A DNA stretch of 9,168 bases from contig JAEXTB010000246.1 in the NCBI GenBank assembly GCA_023453725.1, positions 1-9,168 of the forward strand, given 5' to 3'. Both the position numbers and the translations under genes were made by a program. Position 1 is the stretch's first letter. The number at the start of each line of letters is the position of its first letter. Source of the DNA: Bacillota bacterium (GTDB lineage: Bacteria; Bacillota; Clostridia; Christensenellales; CAG-138). The notes below the pieces were generated by a model. It was not told the origin of the DNA and did not search any database. It saw nothing but the letters and a program-made list of their open reading frames with translations. This document shows positions 6,762-9,168 of this stretch, piece by piece.

Positions 6762-7133
6762 TCACTCCTGGCCGGGTTCCGCGCGTTTGCCATAGAAGGT
6801 ATATCCTTCGGCCTGCAGCTTTTCTTCCCAAATCATTTGCAAAAGCGTAAGTTCGTCTTTGTAATCTGTTTTTGTCTCATCCTTGTCATAGGGCAGCGTC
6901 TCCAATATTTCCATTGTAAACGCCCCAGCGCCAAGCGTGTTGTACGCCTCCTGCAGCCCACGGTAGGGGTGGGAGTTGGAATTTAACCGCGCTTTCGCGC
7001 CGTTCATCACGCCCCTTAAGTCCTGTGTTGTTTGTAAATAACACCGTTTCTTTATAAGACAGCGGACGATGAATATGCCCATCTCGGGTTTTGTCAGCTT
7101 GTATTGCTGCTTTAATTCTCTTTTTCGATCCAT
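6762..7133 (-). CDS. GIY-YIG nuclease-family protein
   Basis: This protein of 123 residues begins MDRKRELKQQYKLTKPEMG and continues with FIVRCLIKKRCYL, an LRGVMNGAKARL helix, HPYRGLQEAYNTLGAGAFTMEILETL and a D-E-T-K-T-D-Y-K-D-E-L-x-x-L-x-x-I-W-E-E-K-L tail. This matches a clostridial subgroup of small GIY-YIG-family proteins. The GIY element itself is altered (MGIFIVR, with the second part KCYL-like rather than YIG), so nuclease activity is uncertain and the protein could be a non-catalytic relative. Start choice: ATG at 7133 gives the family-typical MDRK beginning, while GTG at 7142 adds three residues, has GGGAG only 4 nt upstream and overlaps the DUF2087 stop by 8 nt. Either way, translation is coupled to the gene before it and the stop is 3 nt before the hydrolase start. 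Confidence 0.82.
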   Translation of the reverse strand: MDRKRELKQQYKLTKPEMGIFIVRCLIKKRCYLQTTQDLRGVMNGAKARLNSNSHPYRGLQEAYNTLGAGAFTMEILETLPYDKDETKTDYKDELTLLQMIWEEKLQAEGYTFYGKRAEPGQE

Positions 7134-7134
7134 A

Positions 7135-7416
7135 TCATTCACCCGTCTCCCTGTTTTCGTTCACCCAGTAGCGGCTGCCGTCCGCCACGCGTTCCATCAT
7201 GCCATAGTCAATCAACAGCCTTCTTAAAATAAAGTAATCCCCGAATGTGTGCCAGGAGTCAATGATTGCGTTGACTTCTTTTTCTGTATATATCCGTCCG
7301 GTCTCAAATTTCCCGGTAAGGTACTCTAAAACCGGTATTTTGGTGCGGTTGGGGACCGGCAGTTGCTTGATCTTGCCGTCAGCATCCAGAAATACCGCAA
7401 TGCTTGTGGTTGCCAT
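7135..7416 (-). CDS. Stand-alone DUF2087 protein
   Basis: This 93-residue protein matches the DUF2087 domain over its whole length: FLDADGKIKQLPVPNRTKIPVLEYL, F-E-T-G-R-x-Y-T-E-K-E-V-N-x-I-I, then the dyad RRLLIDYGMMERVADGSRYW. In many Bacillota this domain sits at the C-terminus of ArsR-like winged-helix regulators. Here there is no N-terminal helix-turn-helix, so it is the bare domain. Its function is not established. It is the first gene of the minus-strand operon, with AAGGTGA about 5 nt upstream of the ATG at 7416, and sits behind a strong promoter whose start site is covered by a 21-bp palindrome. That makes some form of repressor control likely, although no obvious DNA-binding regulator is encoded in this operon. 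Confidence 0.85.
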   Translation of the reverse strand: MATTSIAVFLDADGKIKQLPVPNRTKIPVLEYLTGKFETGRIYTEKEVNAIIDSWHTFGDYFILRRLLIDYGMMERVADGSRYWVNENRETGE

Positions 7417-7438
7417 GAAATCACCTTCTCTAATGATC

Positions 7439-7459
7439 TAGTAAATTAGTAATTTACTA
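7439..7459. promoter_or_regulatory. Perfect 21-bp palindromic operator at the start point of the DUF2087 operon
   Basis: The arms TAGTAAATTA (7439-7448) and TAATTTACTA (7450-7459) are exact reverse complements around a single central base. The element begins 4 bp downstream of the -10 box and covers the predicted start point (about 7457) and the first ~18 transcribed bases. This is a classic position for a dimeric repressor such as a MarR, TetR or GntR family member. The regulator is not identifiable in this window. Confidence 0.75.
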
Positions 7460-7463
7460 AATG

Positions 7464-7492
7464 ATAATAGGTGAATTTTGCGGTCTTGTCAA
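7464..7492 (-). promoter_or_regulatory. Strong sigma-A promoter of the DUF2087/GIY-YIG/hydrolase operon
   Basis: On the minus strand a perfect TTGACA (7487-7492) is followed after 17 bp by TATTAT (7464-7469), five of six matches to TATAAT. The start point is expected near 7457 and the leader is about 40 nt. Confidence 0.85.
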
Positions 7493-7547
7493 CCTATTTT
7501 TGGTGGAGGAGTGAGATTTTCGTGCCAGGGAGCATCAGAACAGCAAA

Positions 7548-7579
7548 ATATTGCTCAAAAATTTCCAATTGAGCAATAT
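7548..7579. repeat. 11-bp inverted repeat with 10-bp spacer in the divergent intergenic region
   Basis: ATATTGCTCAA (7548-7558) and TTGAGCAATAT (7569-7579) are perfect reverse complements. The arm centres are 21 bp apart, about two helical turns, which suits a dimeric DNA-binding protein. It also could fold as a hairpin, but no T-run follows on either strand, so a terminator is unlikely. It lies between the DUF2087 promoter (55 bp away) and the ChvE-like promoter (68 bp away). The 342-bp gap between the two genes (7417-7758) holds this repeat, the two promoters and the elements listed separately; no gene is seen. Confidence 0.6.
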
Positions 7580-7639
7580 CGGATAGCGCGCAGACGGAGA
7601 ACAAATGGTGAGACAAGATAATGACACAACAGCGCAACT

Positions 7640-7666
7640 GCATGCATTGAAGCACAAGGGCATGCA
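7640..7666 (+). repeat. Direct repeat GCATGCA at a 20-bp period before the ChvE-like promoter's -10
   Basis: GCATGCA occurs at 7640-7646 and again at 7660-7666. The second copy ends 3 bp before the TATGCT -10 box. Two same-orientation half-sites about two turns apart next to the -10/-35 region is a layout used by AraC-type activators. Assignment to the YesN-type regulator of this window is speculative, and a 7-bp match can occur by chance. Confidence 0.3.
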
Positions 7667-7675
7667 AACTATGCT
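7647..7675 (+). promoter_or_regulatory. Candidate promoter of the ChvE-like gene
   Basis: TTGAAG (7647-7652) and TATGCT (7670-7675) are separated by 17 bp. Each matches the consensus at four of six positions, so the promoter is weak on its own and would fit an activated gene. The start point would be near 7682 with a leader of about 77 nt. Confidence 0.4.
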
Positions 7676-7691
7676 AGATATGTACCTGTCT

Positions 7692-7723
7692 CGGGCGGTG
7701 CAATGATGCATTCACGCCGCCCG
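7692..7723 (+). other. GC-rich stem-loop in the leader of the ChvE-like mRNA
   Basis: CGGGCGG (7692-7698) pairs perfectly with CCGCCCG (7717-7723), and a smaller TGCA/TGCA stem can form inside (7699-7702 with 7707-7710). It would start about 10 nt into the transcript and lies well before the ribosome binding site AAAGGTGG (7742-7749). No T-run follows, so it looks like a 5'-end stabiliser rather than an attenuator. No known riboswitch class is recognised. Confidence 0.45.
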
Positions 7724-7758
7724 CGAAAAGAACAAATCTTGAAAGGTGGTAACAGTCA

Positions 7759-8931
7759 ATGAAGAAAAGTATCGTACTTCTGCTCGTTGTGATCATGAGC
7801 GTTAGCATGCTGTTTGGTTGTGCAACCCAGCCTGCTACGCCCGCGCCCGAATCTCCGGCCGCAGAAGCCCCCGCGGCAACCGAAGCGCCCGCCCCCGCCG
7901 AAGAACCCGCAGACACCGTGGATGTAGGCGTTGTTCTCCCCACGAAGGATGAACCCCGCTGGCTGCAGGATGAAGCGAGCTTCCGCTCCGTCATCGGCGC
8001 AACCGATTACACCGTAGAGGTTCTCTTCAGCCAGGGCTCTTCCGCAACGGAAAAGACCAACGTTGAAACCCTCATCAGCAAGGGCATCAAGGCCCTCATC
8101 ATCTGCCCGCAGGATGCCACCGCAGCAGCCGCAACGGTGGAAGCCGCCAAGGCAGCAGGTGTGACCGTTATCTCCTATGACCGCCTCATCACCGAGACGG
8201 ATAAGCTTGATTACTATGTCACGTTCGACAGCATCGCGGTCGGCGAGGCGATGGGCCAGTACCTCTTGGACAACGCCAGCGGCACGGGCCTGCCCCTCTA
8301 CCTGTATGCAGGCGCTGCGACGGACAACAACGCGTTCCTGTTCTTTGAAGGCGCATGGAACAAGCTGCAGCCCAAGATCGCGGACGGCACGTTTGTGATC
8401 AAGAACTCCTCCGAGGCTGTTGCCCTGCAGGATAAGGCAACCCTGACCCGTGACGAAATGAGCAAGATCATCGGCCAGGTCACCACCAACTGGGACTTCA
8501 ATGAAGCCAAGTCCAAGGCCGAAGCGCACCTCACCGCCGCTGCCGCTGCAGATAAGGGCCAGGTCTTCATTCTGGCGCCCAACGACGGTACCGCCCGTTC
8601 CATCGCGGACGTGTTTGCGGCCGATAAGGACGTCACCGGCTACTTCATCACCGGCCAGGATGCCGAGCAGGCTTCCGTGCAGTACATCATCGATGGCAAG
8701 CAGTCCATGACGGTGTTCAAGGATACCCGTACCTTAGCGAAGGACGCGATGGATATGGCGATTGCCGTAATCAGCGGCCAGACCCCCGCTACGGACGCTT
8801 CCTACAACAACCTCGTTAAGGACATTCCTGCAAAGCAGACCCCCGTCGTCGTTGTAACCAAGGACAACGTCAAAGCCGCGCTGGTTGACACCGGCTACTA
8901 TGATGCTTCCAAGTTCACCGGCCTCAACTAA
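7759..8931 (+). CDS. chvE: ChvE-like multiple-monosaccharide-binding lipoprotein
   Basis: This 390-residue lipoprotein has signal peptide MKKSIVLLLVVIMSVSMLFG and lipidated Cys21. An Ala/Pro/Glu-rich tether (about 22-52) follows, then a two-lobe sugar-binding domain. The whole mature part lines up with Agrobacterium ChvE: PTKDEPRWLQD (61-71), ISYDRLIT then LDYYVTFD (to 157), ATDNNAFLFFEGA, a W245 segment, APNDG (273-277), ITGQDAE (297-303), MTVFKDTRTLAKDAMDM, and the end ALVDTGYYDASKF. Sugar-contacting positions known in the family (R67, D141-R142, D189, N191, W245, N275-D276, D301, K321) are present. In relatives this protein serves an ABC importer with an MmsA/GguA ATPase and MmsB/GguB permease, which would be expected further right but are not in the window. 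Lysine is almost always AAG and other codons are similarly restricted, unlike the neighbours, pointing to high expression. The start has AAAGGTGG 9 nt upstream. Confidence 0.95.
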   Translation: MKKSIVLLLVVIMSVSMLFGCATQPATPAPESPAAEAPAATEAPAPAEEPADTVDVGVVLPTKDEPRWLQDEASFRSVIGATDYTVEVLFSQGSSATEKTNVETLISKGIKALIICPQDATAAAATVEAAKAAGVTVISYDRLITETDKLDYYVTFDSIAVGEAMGQYLLDNASGTGLPLYLYAGAATDNNAFLFFEGAWNKLQPKIADGTFVIKNSSEAVALQDKATLTRDEMSKIIGQVTTNWDFNEAKSKAEAHLTAAAAADKGQVFILAPNDGTARSIADVFAADKDVTGYFITGQDAEQASVQYIIDGKQSMTVFKDTRTLAKDAMDMAIAVISGQTPATDASYNNLVKDIPAKQTPVVVVTKDNVKAALVDTGYYDASKFTGLN

Positions 8932-8954
8932 GCTTCATTCGTAACCTCCATAAA

Positions 8955-8997
8955 CAACACTCTGACCGGCTCATGCCATGGGCCGGTCAGGGTGTTG
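8955..8997 (+). terminator. Long hairpin after the ChvE-like gene, terminator-like but without a T-run
   Basis: Positions 8955-8974 pair with 8978-8997 over 20 base pairs, two of them G-T, around a 3-nt loop; the core is CTGACCGGC with GCCGGTCAG. It starts 24 nt past the stop. Only GAAATCAGG follows, so it lacks the T-run of a standard rho-independent terminator. It may mainly protect the 3' end of the binding-protein mRNA and partly reduce read-through into downstream transporter genes, as known for other binding-protein operons. That role is inference. Confidence 0.6.
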
Positions 8998-9136
8998 AAA
9001 TCAGGAAAATCGTTTATTTGCCATATGCCTCATAGTGCGGTATTTCTTTTAGCAGCCTGAAACTAACAGCCCACCCGTTAGCCGACACACCCCCTATTTC
9101 TATTTGCAGCCTGTGCGGGGATGTGCGCGAACTTCA

Positions 9137-9151
9137 TTGAAACGTTTATCA
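9137..9151. promoter_or_regulatory. Possible LacI-family operator near the right edge
   Basis: TTGAAACGTTTATCA contains the perfect 8-bp palindrome AAACGTTT (9140-9147) with a central CG, the core seen in many LacI/GalR-family operators. It does not fit the CcpA cre pattern well because the CG is off by one position. Its target would be to the right of the window. From 8998 to 9168 I see no gene; the longest edge-touching minus-strand frame is 23 codons and is not supported. Confidence 0.3.
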
Positions 9152-9166
9152 TGCAGCCTCTGCATG
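9150..9166. repeat. 7-bp inverted repeat CATGCAG / CTGCATG at the right edge
   Basis: CATGCAG (9150-9156) and CTGCATG (9160-9166) are exact reverse complements around CCT. The repeat overlaps the end of the possible LacI-type operator. It could be an operator or a small hairpin, and the window ends 2 bp later, so context is missing. Confidence 0.35.
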
Positions 9167-9168
9167 TT

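Noticed and set aside
7692..7723. A riboswitch in the ChvE-like leader
   Set aside because: The leader is too short and holds just one simple stem-loop, with no terminator or anti-terminator alternative and no known aptamer motif.
9137..9151. A CcpA catabolite-response (cre) site
   Set aside because: The spacing around the central CG is off by one relative to the cre pattern, so only a generic LacI-family core can be supported.
9052..9159. Three copies of GCAGCCT (9052, 9106, 9153) as a repeat array
   Set aside because: The repeats are only 7 bp, at uneven spacing (54 and 47 bp), with no conserved flanks; not a CRISPR or iteron array.

Overview
The window looks like chromosomal DNA of a fairly GC-rich Bacillota, most likely a gut-type Clostridia. 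This is inferred from the gene families (a LytS/YesM kinase with a YesN-type AraC regulator, lipoprotein sugar-binding proteins with no periplasmic signal, a clostridial GIY-YIG/DUF2087 pair), the strong Shine-Dalgarno sequences and the sigma-A-like promoters. I see no mobile element, CRISPR array, tRNA or rRNA.

Layout. (1) Positions 1-192, minus strand: the start of a gene that runs off the left edge, tentatively an M28-type peptidase. (2) 419-799, minus: a MmcQ/YjbR-like small protein with its own promoter and terminator. (3) 1011-6186, plus: a four-gene sugar-sensing operon behind a TTGACA promoter. It encodes a membrane-anchored sugar-binding-type protein, a LytS/YesM-type histidine kinase, a YesN-type response regulator and a XylF-like lipoprotein. 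It ends at a bidirectional terminator (6195-6227). (4) 7416-6228, minus: a three-gene operon (DUF2087 protein, GIY-YIG protein, isochorismatase-like hydrolase) behind a near-consensus promoter whose start point lies in a perfect 21-bp palindrome. (5) 7759-8931, plus: a ChvE-like lipoprotein for monosaccharide uptake, with codon use suggesting high expression, a structured leader and a long hairpin after its stop. (6) 8932-9168: no gene recognised, though two small operator-like symmetries lie near the right edge.

How the genes may work together. The order anchored binding protein, LytS-type kinase, YesN-type regulator matches the clostridial XylFII-LytS-YesN scheme, in which a membrane-tethered sugar-binding protein presents the sugar signal to the kinase and the regulator activates sugar-uptake genes. 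The ChvE-like gene is the obvious candidate target, but no regulatory link is proven here. The most unusual point is that the kinase reading frame is cut by a single in-frame TAA (3076-3078) between its histidine box and its ATP-binding domain. The frame continues intact on the other side with full family similarity. This is either a very recent nonsense mutation or a base-calling error, and it decides whether the system works.
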